From Cacajao melanocephalus (taxonomy: Eukaryota; Chordata; Mammalia; Primates; Pitheciidae): 64,000 bases of DNA. Below are positions 50,639 through 61,660 of the stretch, piece after piece (positions within the stretch are counted from its first letter, which is position 1; the number at the start of each line of letters is the position of its first letter). Where the stretch lies: contig CAUYLG010033135.1 in the NCBI GenBank assembly GCA_963573385.1, forward strand, positions 1 through 64,000, written 5' to 3'. A program made the translations under genes and the position numbers. Under the pieces are notes generated by a model. The model made no database searches. It saw nothing but the letters and a program-made list of their open reading frames with translations, and was not told the origin of the DNA.

Positions 50639-50870
50639 AAATTCATTCTTTTTAAATGCTGTGTGTTTTCCATCGTTTGGACATGAGCTCCAAATTCAGC
50701 AGGACTTGTTTTCTGAGCACCTCTCACAGACCCTGCTGAACAAAACAGGAGCTAATCTAAAGAGGATGTAGCAAATAAACTGGCAAAAAACAGCTAAGAA
50801 CAAGATAATGACTAATTGCCCTCATGGCTCATTGTGTGTGAAGAGATATATTTGCATAAGGTGCTCCCAT

Positions 50871-51319
50871 TGATGCAGGGCAGGTTTTTGGGTTGGCTCA
50901 GGAAAGAATTCAAGGGTGAGCCGGTGGTGGAAAAAAGCGGTTTTACTGAGACAGGGGCTGTGTTGCAATTCAGTAACTGCCACTTAAGGAGCAGGGCTAA
51001 GCTATAGGCAGTGTGCTCAGAGTAGCAGTTTATAGGCAGTTTGCAGTCATATTTATACCCAATTTTAATGACATGCAAATTAAGGGGCAGATCATTCAGA
51101 AACAGATCAAAAATATGGGGTAACTTTCCAGTTGTTGCCATGGTAAAGGGAGGTAGCCTTCAGAGTGTTCCATGGCATTGGTAAACTGTCATGGTGCTGG
51201 TTGGAGCGCCTCATGGTGATGGACAGTGAGGGCAACTAGTGGTTGCCTTTGGGGTGCTTTTCTGGTCTCAACCTTATTCATTCCGGTTTGGAGACGAGTC
51301 CTGCCAGCCTACTACCTCA
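50871..51319 (-). mobile_element. ERV1-type solo LTR inserted inside the related LTR, opposite strand
   Basis: On the - strand it starts tgaggtagtaggctggcagg and ends ..cctgccctgcatca. It has U3 words shared with its host LTR (caaccactagttgccctcac, ccatgacagtttaccaatgc), a TATAAATA (51050-51057 on the - strand) and ggctcacccttgaattcttt in U5. 449 bp with 4-bp TSD ccat at 50867-50870 and 51320-51323, as expected for ERV1. Confidence 0.82.
51050..51057 (-). promoter_or_regulatory. TATA box of the inner LTR
   Basis: - strand gggtataaatatga, pointing away from the outer LTR's TATA. Confidence 0.5.
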
Positions 51320-51429
51320 CCATATCAACGACCTGGAAGTTAGCTTATACGGCTCTGGGAGCTCCCTGTCTCTTTTCCAGAAAGTTCATGAATAACCTAC
51401 CCCTGAATTAGCATATAACTAAGAGTGGA

Positions 51430-51437
51430 TATAAATA
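51430..51437 (+). promoter_or_regulatory. TATA box of the outer LTR
   Basis: tataaata in the context gtggatataaatatag. Confidence 0.5.
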
Positions 51438-51535
51438 TAGCTAGCCAGCAACCCATGGTGCTACTCTGGGCCACTCTGCCTATGGGATAGCCCTGCTGTC
51501 TATGGAGTAGCCATTTTGCTGTACATTGTTGATCT

Positions 51536-51541
51536 AATAAA
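51536..51541 (+). terminator. Polyadenylation signal of the outer LTR
   Basis: aataaa in gatctaataaacttttcc, about 100 bp after the TATA box. Confidence 0.6.
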
Positions 51542-51649
51542 CTTTTCCTTCACTGTGAGCTTAGTTTTGAATCCCTTCCTAAGCAAAGCCAATAATCCTC
51601 CTGGGCTGAGCCCTAATTTGGGGGGTTAGCGGCATCAGGAGTACATTAG

Positions 51650-52589
51650 TTGTTTTATTTATATGCTTATTTTTCCAGGCATACATTTTGTGTAGAATCA
51701 CAGTTCTAGGATATAGAAGTTACAGTAGGAAAGATATATCATAGTTCATGTAGTCTTCAATTTTATTAAATGTCACACATTCTCTTCTAAGTAGATAGTT
51801 CAGGAAACAATAAACCAAGCTTGATGTTTCCTTTCATATGAAGAGACAATAATAAAAATTGACTTCTTTCCACCTTCTCTCTTGTTCCTCCTCTGGGGAA
51901 ATGGAAAGGATTTGTTGGTAACTTTGGAATGAAGAACTGGGCATTCATAGCTCTCCCATCATTCTCTTTTAATTCTCTGAGGACTTTTACTGAATGTGTT
52001 CTTTCCTGATTACTTTTGGCTGTGTGAAAGGCTAAGTAAAGGTCACTGAAAAGAAAGCCTGCAGTTTGCCTTCACTGTCTGAGGCTGATTGCTGAGTCTG
52101 CCTCATCCTGGGATTCAGTACTAGGAAGCACAATACAGTCATGCATTTAAGCTATGGTCTCCAAATCAGACTACACTAATAAGCACAAGATTTTGATCGT
52201 CTTTGTCTGATGACTTTATGTAGCCTATATAGTTTAAGAATTAGATGGGAAAACAGGTGTTATTTATTATTCCTGAAATTTCAACTTGGCCATGCCTATT
52301 TATATTCCTCCCCATCCCCACACTTCATACCACTTCTGAGTTCCAAACATTCTTCCTCGGGTACAGAAGCAGATTTACCATGAAGTTAATGAAAATTAAG
52401 ATATATACAGGCACCTTCATCTGAAATGGCTCCCACCCAAATCCTTGTTTTCATACCTTAGAGATTTGTAAAATTTTCAGAAGTAATATATTTACATATT
52501 CTTTTTCACAATAAGAATGCTCAAATTTATAAGTGTCAGCTTCAGAAATAGTAAGACTTTTATTAACATCTTATCATATTAATATATTT
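51650..52589. other. No gene recognised
   Basis: About 0.9 kb without recognised repeats or frames. Confidence 0.4.
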
Positions 52590-55060
52590 GCTATTTTTCC
52601 AATACTGGTTTGAAGTGATATCCTGTGGTGGTGGTTTTGCATCCCCTTATTTTCTAGGGTGATTAAATATTTTCTCAAATATTCATTGACAATTTGGGTT
52701 TTCTCTTCTATGAATTTCTTGTTATAACCTATGAACAATTTATTTTCTTTTTTTAGATTTGTTGTCAGAGTTAGAGTTTACAAAATCTTGATGCTAGTTC
52801 TTTATTATTTTTAATTATTGCAATTATCTTTTACAATCTAAGGCTTACCTTTTATCTTTGTTTATGGAATCAAATTTATCAGTGCTTTTCTTTATCATAT
52901 TTAGTCTTACTTTAGAAATCCTTCCATAAATCAATATCATGATATTACCCTAAATTTACTTACTTTTAAAGTAAATTTTTATATTGAAGAATAACATGCA
53001 CAAGGAAGTATGAAGCTTGATGGATTTTCACAAGGTGAACATCCATCTTTGACTACCATCCAGATCAAGAAATAGAATATTGTCATTACTCCAGAATTAC
53101 ATTGAAAGCTGTCCTTCTCACTATTGTTTGCAATGTTAACTACCATTCTGGTTTTTAGTTCAATAGATTAATGTTGTCACTCTGTCATCTAGGTTGCGGT
53201 GCTGTGGCACAATCTCAGCTCACTACAACCTCTGCCTCCCGGGTTCATTCTTCTGCCTCAGCCTCTTGAGTACCTGGGATTACAGGTGCTCCACAATGCC
53301 TGGCTAATTTTTGTATTTTCAATAGAGATGGGGTTTCCCCATGTTGGCCAAACTGGTCTCGAACTCCGGGCCTCAAGTGATCTGCCTGCCTCAGCCTCCC
53401 AAAGTTCTAGGATTACAAGTGTGAGCCACCTTGGATGGCCTTAATATTCATCTTCTTATCTGTCATATTGTTAAAATAATGTTTGAGTGTTTACATGAGA
53501 AATTACTGTATGTGTTATTGGTTTATTAATGCTTCATTTAACTTAATGCTTCTAATACGCCCTTGACAATGCAAGCACTTTAAAAACACTTTAGTTTCGT
53601 TTTTCACCTTCACTTTTTTGCTATGGTCGTCAGTTACTTTAATTATTCACAATGTTTAAATGCATACCAGTATTAATATTATTGTTAAACACAATCATTA
53701 TTCATTTCTACGTATCTACATATATTCATTCACATCTTTAATCTTTGTTTTTATTTCTATCTGAATTTCCAGACTTCCATATGAGATCATGTTTTTTATT
53801 GCTTTAAGTATTCATTAAGTATTTTTGTTAGTATGAATCCATTAGTGATCAATTTTCCTCATTTTCATGTATCTGAAATGGCCTTAATGTTATCTTCACT
53901 TGTGAAGTACATTTTCTCTTGGAATCACATTCTAAGTGAGTGCCCTTTTAGCAGTTTCATGAAAATTCATTTATATTGTCATCTGATTTCATCATTTCTA
54001 TTAGAAAAGCCAGCTGTCAGTTCTACTATTACTTGTAGGTAATGGTTCTATGTTTTCTTCCTGCCTGCTCATTAATATTTTTTTAAATCTTTAGTTATCC
54101 TATAATGTGCCTAGGTGTTATTTTCTTTCTACTTCTTTTGCCTGTGATTCATTCTATTTTTTGAGTCTGTGTTTAATGTCTTTGAAGTTTTTGAAGATTG
54201 TTCTTTTTCTTCAAATATTGCTTATGAACTCTTTTCTTTCCATTTTCTCCTGAGACTCTATTTTTAAAGGTGATGTTAAGCATTTTAAACACATCCCGTA
54301 TGTCTCTTATGCACGTTAGTGGAGTTTCCAACCTTTCCCCCTCCTCTCTTTCCAGGCTTGAGCCTGGATCTAATAAACTGTCTTCTACCTCATTAGTCTT
54401 TTTTTCTTTTTTGGAGAGAAGTCAGGCTGTCTAATCTGCTATTAAACCCTTCTATTGGTTTCTTGGCTTTAGTTGTTGTATCTTTCAGATCTGAAATTTT
54501 CATTTATATTCCTTTTTTATATTCCCAGTCTTTGCTAACTTTCTATACTTTCTTCATTTAATTCAACATGTTAAATGCTGTTATTATAAAAGATATATCT
54601 GATATTCAATTATCTGGATCTCCTTTGGGTTTATTTCTATGATCAATTTTCCCTCTTTTTCCACTTCATCCTCAGTCCCCTGTTGAGTCTTTTATGACAT
54701 AACTGAAAAACAAGAGTATTTAATAAAGCCCTCCTCCAAGAGATCCTGAGCTCATCTTTTTGTCTTAAATGTGGGACTGGCAACTGTGCTCAGCTTTTCA
54801 GCCACAGCTAAGACAAAGGCAAATGTCCATGCTAAGGTCAGTGATTGAGGTCATTCAGTGACTGCTTTTATTTTCTGAAAGGACTATTTTATTTACAGCT
54901 TGCTTTCCTTTCTTTGGGAAACCCATCTTAAATCTAGAGTTCATTGCTAGAATGCCTCCACATTGATGGGTCCTGAACTCCAACTTTTGTTTCTTCAACT
55001 TCTATGAGGTGCTTGAAATGGCTGCTCAGATTCTTAGATACTTATGCTGCCATTTGCATT
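52590..55060 (-). mobile_element. Old L1 (L1M/HAL1-like) sequence, antisense, patchy
   Basis: Recognisable antisense L1M words: gaagcttgatggattttcac with catccagatcaagaaataga (53010-53080), ataatgtgcctaggtgttat (54102 on), tgttctttttcttcaaatat, tctgctattaaacccttcta, tatctggatctcctttgggt. Quality varies; it may be two or more fragments. Interrupted by an Alu. Confidence 0.55.
53175..53440 (-). mobile_element. Alu, - strand
   Basis: ttgtcactctgtcatctagg ... cctcccaaagttctaggatt ... gagccaccttggatggcc; lacks the poly(T) side, so the Alu tail is lost or eroded. Confidence 0.95.
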
Positions 55061-55829
55061 GGGAAAATGCCTCTGCAAAAGGTAGAGAAAAGATACCATA
55101 AATACTGGTCTGTCACAAATCTGTATTTCCCTTCTCTTTAGGATCTTGATATTTCCAAACATGGCTAACTTGGTGCTCTCTGATAGCTTCAAGTACGTAA
55201 ATTAAACCCTGGTTTTTCTAATTTTTGATGGCAGGTTGATCAGATTAGAGCTTACCATCTAGACTTTCAATTAAACTGGAACCAATTTATTGAATATTTC
55301 ATTTTTTTCAGACTGGTGTAATGCTTCTACTGATATACACCAAGTTTCTCATTAAAGTGGGGGTTTATATGTATTCAGTATTCAGTTTCTCTGGTCTAAT
55401 TATCTTTTCCACAATGTTTGAAATATTCTGTCTTTTGTCTTGAAATATAATAGCAGCATTTTTTGTTCTTAAAAATGTCTATGACTGTCTCTATGTCATT
55501 TAAATTTTAGGTAGATCTTCTTAAATTTTGTGAAAAACACTGAGTTTTTTGGGTTGTGTTGAATTAATAGAATAACTTTGAGAGAACTTAAGATGGAATA
55601 TTTTTACCTATAATCATTGTAGAAAATTTACAATTTTAAGTCAGCAATTTAAACAATTATATTAATGAGCTTCATGCTTATTTTTGGCTAGATATATTAT
55701 TAAGCATCATTATTTATTATAAATGATATTTTAGTGGAGTTTACTTTTTGGAATTTTATAGATTTCTAGAAAAAATAAGAAGATATAATTGAGTACAGCA
55801 TATCCAATTTCTTATATTATTAACATATT
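55061..55829. other. Unassigned; weak antisense L1M resemblance at 55480-55620
   Basis: gttgtgttgaattaatagaa loosely follows antisense L1 ORF2. No gene. Confidence 0.3.
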
Positions 55830-56403
55830 ATATTAGTGTGGTTTATCTGTTAGCATTAATAAGCCAATATTGATATACTATTATTAACTAATGTCTATAT
55901 CCTATTCAGATTTTCTCAGTTTTTACCTAACATTTTTTTTCCTGTTCTAAGATCCCATTCAAGATACCACACTACATTTAGTATCCAGATTTCTTTTGGT
56001 TCCTTTTGACTCTGACAGTTTCTCAGACTTTCTTTGTTTTTCACCAACTTGATGGTTTTGAGTATTGGACAGGCACTTTATTCAATGTCCTTAATTTGGG
56101 ATGGTTTGATGTTTTTCTCATGGTTAGGATAGGATTGCAGGCTTTTAGAATGAATAGATTAGAAGTGAAGCATCCAGAGTATAACATAATAGAAGCACAT
56201 GTTATTTAGTTGACTTATCAATTATAATGTTCACCTTGATTGCCTGGCCAATGTAGTTTTCACGTTTCTCCACAATTTTATTTTACATACTCCACTCTTT
56301 GAAAGTAAGCCACTAAGCCTAGTCAACACTCCATTATGTGATTGTGTGTGTGTTTGTGTGTGTATCCCATTGTATGAATTCATTCATCAGTTGGATATTT
56401 GGC

Positions 56404-56704
56404 TTTTTTTTTTTTTTTTTGTGACAGGGTCTTGCTCTATTGCCCAGGCTGGGGTTCTGTGGCATAGTCATAGCTCACTGCAGCTTCAGACTCCTGGGAT
56501 TAAACTATGCTCCTGCCTCAGCCTCCCCAGTAGCTAGAACTATAAGTGCATGCCACCAGGCCTGGCTAATTTTTAAGTTTTTTAAAAAAATTAGAGGCAG
56601 AGCCTATATTGCCCCAGCTGGTGTCAAACTTCTGAGCTCAAGCAATTCTCCCGCATGGCTTCTCAAAGAGCTGAAGTTACAAGTGTAGGCCAACACACTT
56701 GGCC
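56404..56704 (-). mobile_element. Alu (AluJ-like), - strand
   Basis: Poly(T), gtgacagggtcttgctctat ... gaagttacaagtgtaggcca ... cttggcc. Strongly diverged. L1M reads on across it (gttggatatttggc | ctctttctgtgttataaata). Confidence 0.93.
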
Positions 56705-57644
56705 TCTTTCTGTGTTATAAATAATGCTTCTATGTATATTGGTGTATAAATTTGCTGTTTCTCTTGGGTAAATGCTGAGTATAAATGCTGATTCATATAG
56801 TAAATGTGAGTTTAAAATTTCAAGGAACTGACAGACACTTTTTTGAAAGTTGATTGTATCATTTTACATTCCTATGAGACTTGTATGAATTTTCCAGTTC
56901 TACCATCTGTTTTCCAACTTTTGTTATTACGTCTATTTGATTATAACAATCCTAATGGGTGTTATATCTCATTGTGGTTTTCATTTGCAATCATCTTATG
57001 ATTAATGTTGTTGAATGTGTTTTTATATGATCATTGGACATTTGTATATCTTCTTTGGAGGAATGTCTACTAGATTCTTTGCATTTTTTTATTGGGTTAT
57101 TTACCTTTTTGCTTATTTAATTGAAATAATTATTTATATTATACATGTAAGTTTCTTACTGGAAATAAGGATTTGCAAGCAAAGCATTCTTCTGATTTTT
57201 AAATTTTTTCATTTTCTTGTTATCTTTTGAAGCAATAAGTTTTTAATTTTGATGACATACAATTTATCTAATTTTTAATTTTTTCCTTTGTGCTTTTGGT
57301 GCCATACCTAAGAAGATTTTGCCTTACACAAAGACATAAAAATTTACTACTACTATATTTTTTTCTAAGGCTTTTATAGTTTTAGTTCATCCATTTAGAT
57401 CTATCATTTATTTTCAGTTAATTTTTGTGTATCACATGAGGAAAGTGTCCAATTTTATTATTTTGCATGTAGATATCCTGTTATGATACACTATTTGTTG
57501 AAAAACTTATTCCTTCTAATTTATTTGTCTTGTCACCCTTGTCAGAATCCAACTGACCATTAATCTAAGAGTTTATTTCTGAACTTCCATTCCATTCAGT
57601 TCTATTCCATTGATACATATTTTTATGCCAATATATCACACATT

Positions 57645-57924
57645 CTTTTTCTTTTTTGAGTTAAGGTCTCTGTCACACAGACTGCAGTGCAGTGGTATGG
57701 TCATAGCTCACTGTAACCTCAAACTCCAGGGCTTCAGCAATGTTCTCACCTCAGTTTCCCAAGTAGCAAATCATGTGAACCACCTTGCCTGGCTAATGTT
57801 TTAAACTTTTGTAGAGATGAGGTCTCATTATGTTGTCCAGGCTGGTCTCAAACTCCTGAGCTCAAGCAGTTCTGTCTTGGTCTCTGAAAACTCTAGGATT
57901 ACAAGCATAAGCCACTGTACCTGG
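57645..57924 (-). mobile_element. Alu (AluJ-like), - strand
   Basis: cttttttgagttaaggtctc ... tggtctctgaaaactctagg ... aagccactgtacctgg; old copy within L1M. Confidence 0.92.
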
Positions 57925-58506
57925 TAATACACAATTTTGATTACAGTAGCTTTATCATAACTTTTGAAGTTGCGTAGTTTAAATCCTCCCATTTTTAGTA
58001 TAATTTTAGATTGTTTTGTATATCTATACAAGTTTCAGGATCAACTTGACAATTTCTGCAACAAAGCCTGCTGGGATTTTGATAGAGATTGCATTTACTT
58101 TGTAGATCAATTTGAGGAATATTGCTATCTTTACACCATTAAGTTTCTTGATCCATGAACGTGAGTTTTCTTTGCATTATTTATCTTCTCTTTTTTTTCA
58201 GCAATGTCTTGTAGTTTTTAGAGTATGTGCTTTGCATACTCTGATTTAATTTGTGTTGAATTTATTCTTAAGTGTTTGTTGATGTCAATGTAAATAGAAT
58301 TAACCCTTGATTTCATTTTTAATTATCCATCTATAATGTATAGAAATACAATTGATTTTGTACATTAATGTTGTATTCTGCATCTTTGACACCTTTGCTT
58401 ATCGGTTCTTAAACAATTTTAGGGTGTCTTTAGAATATCTTATATCCAAGATTATGCTATCTGTAAATAGAGATAGCTTTATTTAACTTCACTCTGCAAA
58501 GGCATT

Positions 58507-58635
58507 ATTACTGGCATTATGAAGTAGAGAAAAAATGAGAATTGCAAAACTCATATGAATACTAGTAAGTGGCACAATGGAAGTTGGAGTTATCTATTTG
58601 ACACCAAAGTCAAAGACCAGAGTCTTTTTTCTTTA
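58507..58635 (+). repeat. MIR SINE fragment
   Basis: aatactagtaagtggcacaa and gacaccaaagtcaaagacca follow the MIR 3' half (agctagtaagtggcagagc..gactccagagccc). Confidence 0.6.
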
Positions 58636-58639
58636 TGGA

Positions 58640-59150
58640 TCTCTAGCATAATGCCAAGATAAATTACTGTAATATTTTAAATCCACAAAGTAATTTTGTT
58701 CTTAAAAAAGAATAAATTGATTCTCCACTGTATGCTCCTGTTTCAGTCATTCATAATTTGGTTAAAGATGAAACATCTTTATGATATTAAGAGTAGTGAG
58801 TACACATCAGTTATTACCATTTATCATACCACTTAGAATTTGATTCATGCAGTTACCACTGGATTATTTAGTTCACATACTCTTCTAACCCACTGGTATG
58901 AACATTTCTTTCTCACCCCCTCCTCAACCCTCCTTTTTTTTCCCTCCTCCTCTCCTCTTCACCTTGTTTTCAATGTTGATGTTTTAGTGAATTGAGATCT
59001 ACCTTTAAAAATAAAATATAGTAAAGCACACAACAAATGGGAGGTTTCTCTACATTTCGAAGTGAATTTGTAAATGAAAATATGTAACAACCAGTTATTG
59101 TTTGAAAGTCATAAAAGCCTCATACTCATTAGTATCATTATTAAAAACAA
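58640..59150. other. No gene recognised
   Basis: Includes a pyrimidine-rich patch at about 58905-58975. Confidence 0.4.
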
Positions 59151-59154
59151 ACAA

Positions 59155-59855
59155 AATAGAAAATAGCCAGTTTTAGGTGCAATGTAGAGAAATTACAGTT
59201 GTTACACTCTGTTGGTAGGAATGTCAAGTTGTGCAGCCACTAAGGAAAACAGTAAAGCAGTTCCTCACAAATGTAAAAATAGAATTACTATATCATGAAT
59301 CAATTCTGCCTCTCTGTATATGCCTGAAAGAGATGACAGTAGCGTCTCAAAGAGATATTAGTACACTTACATACATAGCAACATCATTCACAATAGTCAA
59401 AAGGTGTGAGCAGCTCAGGTGCCCATCAAAGGATAACTGGATAAACAGAATATGGTATGTATGTTAATTAAATATTATCTAGCCTTAAAAAGGAAGGACA
59501 TTTCGACACATGCTGCAACATGGATAAAACTTGAGGACATACGTTAAGTGAAACAACGCAGTCACAATAGATAAATACTGTATGATTCCATTTATGTCAG
59601 GTACCTAACATAACCAAATTAATAGAGACAGAAAGTAGAAAGGTAATTACCAGAACCTGGGGGAATAAGAGAATTGGGGAGTTGTTGATTAAAAGGTAAA
59701 AATGTCAATTTTGCAAAACAAAAAGAGTTCTGGAGATTGTATGTATAGCAATGTGAATGTACATAATACTACTCAACTGTAAATTTAAATATAGTTAAGA
59801 CTCTTTTATGTTACATGTATTTTACCACAGTTTGACTTAAAAAAAAAGAAAAAAG
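59155..59855 (+). mobile_element. L1M 3' end, sense
   Basis: tgttacactctgttggtagg, gccactaaggaaaacagtaa, tgcccatcaaaggataactg, actgtatgattccatttatg, accagaacctgggggaataa, ending in an A-rich tail (59839-59855). 5'-truncated. Confidence 0.88.
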
Positions 59856-60177
59856 TACAGGTCTAACAAAAAATGTGAAGCAAATATTAACAATAACCAA
59901 AGTTACAAAAAAGTTATAAAAGCTATTGCCTTTACAGATATGATAATATCTAATGTTTTCTAGATAAGAGCAGGCATTAACAGACCCCTACTAGGCTTAC
60001 ATAATGGCATTCATATTTTTCATAAAATCCTTTCTTCTTCCAGAAATAAGAAGTAGTCACATTTTAAGAATTTTACTGTCTTTAGCTTACCATTTTTAAA
60101 CATTTCATAGCATTTGTTTTCAATTTTTGTAACTTCATCCTTGATTTTTATTGTGGTAATTTTATATAGATGATTTG

Positions 60178-60236
60178 CTGCCAGTAACCACCAACAATTA
60201 TTAATTTATGTCACAGTTTTTAATAGAGTTATTTTT
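60178..60236 (+). repeat. Dispersed direct repeat, copy 1
   Basis: ctgccagtaaccaccaacaa .. ttaatttatgtcacagtttt .. taatag; matches 60926-60983 at roughly 85 percent by eye. Confidence 0.8.
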
Positions 60237-60925
60237 AGTGTTAAGACAAATAGCTTATTAGCACTATAATTAACTATAAGGATCATTTGAGTGCAAAAGT
60301 TACAATTTTAAAATGTCTCTTTATGATCATCAATAATCAGATAGTCAATCCTGAAAATATGTGCATAAAATTTTCACTGCTCACATAATTCCGGATGAAG
60401 AAAACCCTAATTTAAGGTTATTTAGTGGTGACATTTGGGTTAGAAATAATCAGTCTGTATACATCTGCTACATATTAGCACTATATCTACTCATAATCAG
60501 AAAAAATTTCAGAATGTTGTACAACATTCTAAGAAAGAAAGCAATATATGCTTAACTTGAAATGAGTTATACTTTTTCAGAGATAAAGTATTAAGTTTGT
60601 AGATTTTAGATTAGGCATGGACCTTCCAATTATTATATTTTATTACTATCATTATTATCATTTCTCCAACATGCAAAATGATTATTGCTTGTGAAATACT
60701 TCTACAACAATCTTATGGGGAGAAATATTCACATGAAAATGTGACAGAAGTTTGAAATAGTTGATATACCTATCTCAGCTCACATAACTTGTAAGAAATT
60801 CGACTAGTTTTGAACTAGTTGTTTTATAAGGCTGTTAATGCCTATTGTTAGTCAGTGCATTAAACAGGGAAGAAACTTGGCTATTCAAATTATGGCATTA
60901 TTTTATTTGACTCCAAAGCAAGGTT

Positions 60926-60983
60926 CTGCCAGTCACCACTAAAATTATTTATTTATGTCACAGTTTTTAATAGACTGATTTTT
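60926..60983 (+). repeat. Dispersed direct repeat, copy 2
   Basis: ctgccagtcaccactaaaat .. atttatgtcacagtttttaa .. tagactgattttt; partner of 60178-60236. Confidence 0.8.
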
Positions 60984-61660
60984 CATAGACTGGTTTGCAG
61001 GTAGACCTATATAATGAATGATAAGATAAAATTTGAAACTATAAAAGATTTATTAAAAATTTTCTCTTTCAAGTACATTTAATTAAACAGTACTTTTCAG
61101 ATAAATATGTCTTAAACTATATAAAGAACTTGAAAGAAGTAGTATTTAATCTTTTTAGTCTTGGAGCATATGAAAACTGTATTAGATGCTTAATAAATAC
61201 CTGCTGAAGTAACAAACAACAAATGGGCATAGAGACTTGAATGATAGCCACAAGTTTCAGACATTATTATTAAAGGAAAGTTAATTAAGTTAACCATCAC
61301 AAAGTACTGTTCTCGATGGCTGTCCATATCTTGGCCACTACTTTTTTATTCAGTGACTAAATGTCAAATGCAACAACATATTCTTTTATGAAACTTTAGT
61401 ACCTGGTAGTGAGCAAAACTCATATTATTCCCAAATACTGATAGAGTAAAAATATATTAACAAAAAATAAGACTTTTCCTTGTATTAATTAACAAAACAT
61501 ATTTGACATTATAGACCACAAAGAAAAATACTAAGGAAACATCAAAACAATCTGGAAAATGTCTTTAGGCAATAGGCAGGCTGAGAAACAGTGGGTGAAG
61601 CATCAGCATTACTCTTCAATGACAGATTCATCTAAAAATAGAGACCAAACTAGAAGTACA

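Larger units (their letters stand above)
50694..51640 (+). mobile_element. ERV1-type LTR (MER4-group-like), split by another LTR
   Basis: Left part 50694-50870 (tgagctccaaattcagcagg .. aagaacaagataatgactaa .. gcataaggtgctcccat); right part from 51324 (atcaacgacctggaag .. gcatataactaagag .. tggagtagccattttgctgt .. cagtttttgaatcc-like U5). TATAAATA at 51430-51437 and AATAAA at 51536-51541. Both outer ends are approximate and I found no clear TSD for it. Confidence 0.7.
55830..58500 (-). mobile_element. Old L1 (L1M-type), antisense, with two Alus
   Basis: Landmarks: attaataagccaatattgat and catttagtatccagatttct (55850-55995), tctcagactttctttgtttt, ttggacatttgtatatcttc (57035 on), ttgatccatgaacgtgagtt (58149 on), ttgatttcatttttaattat. 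Continuity across both Alus supports one element. No ORF survives. Confidence 0.75.
59856..61660. other. No gene; AT-rich with an internal direct repeat and a possible MIR trace
   Basis: A very diverged MIR-like order can be seen at about 60660-60830 (low certainty). A short L2-like end (gatgcttaataaatacctgc) lies at about 61187. No coding potential. Confidence 0.4.
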
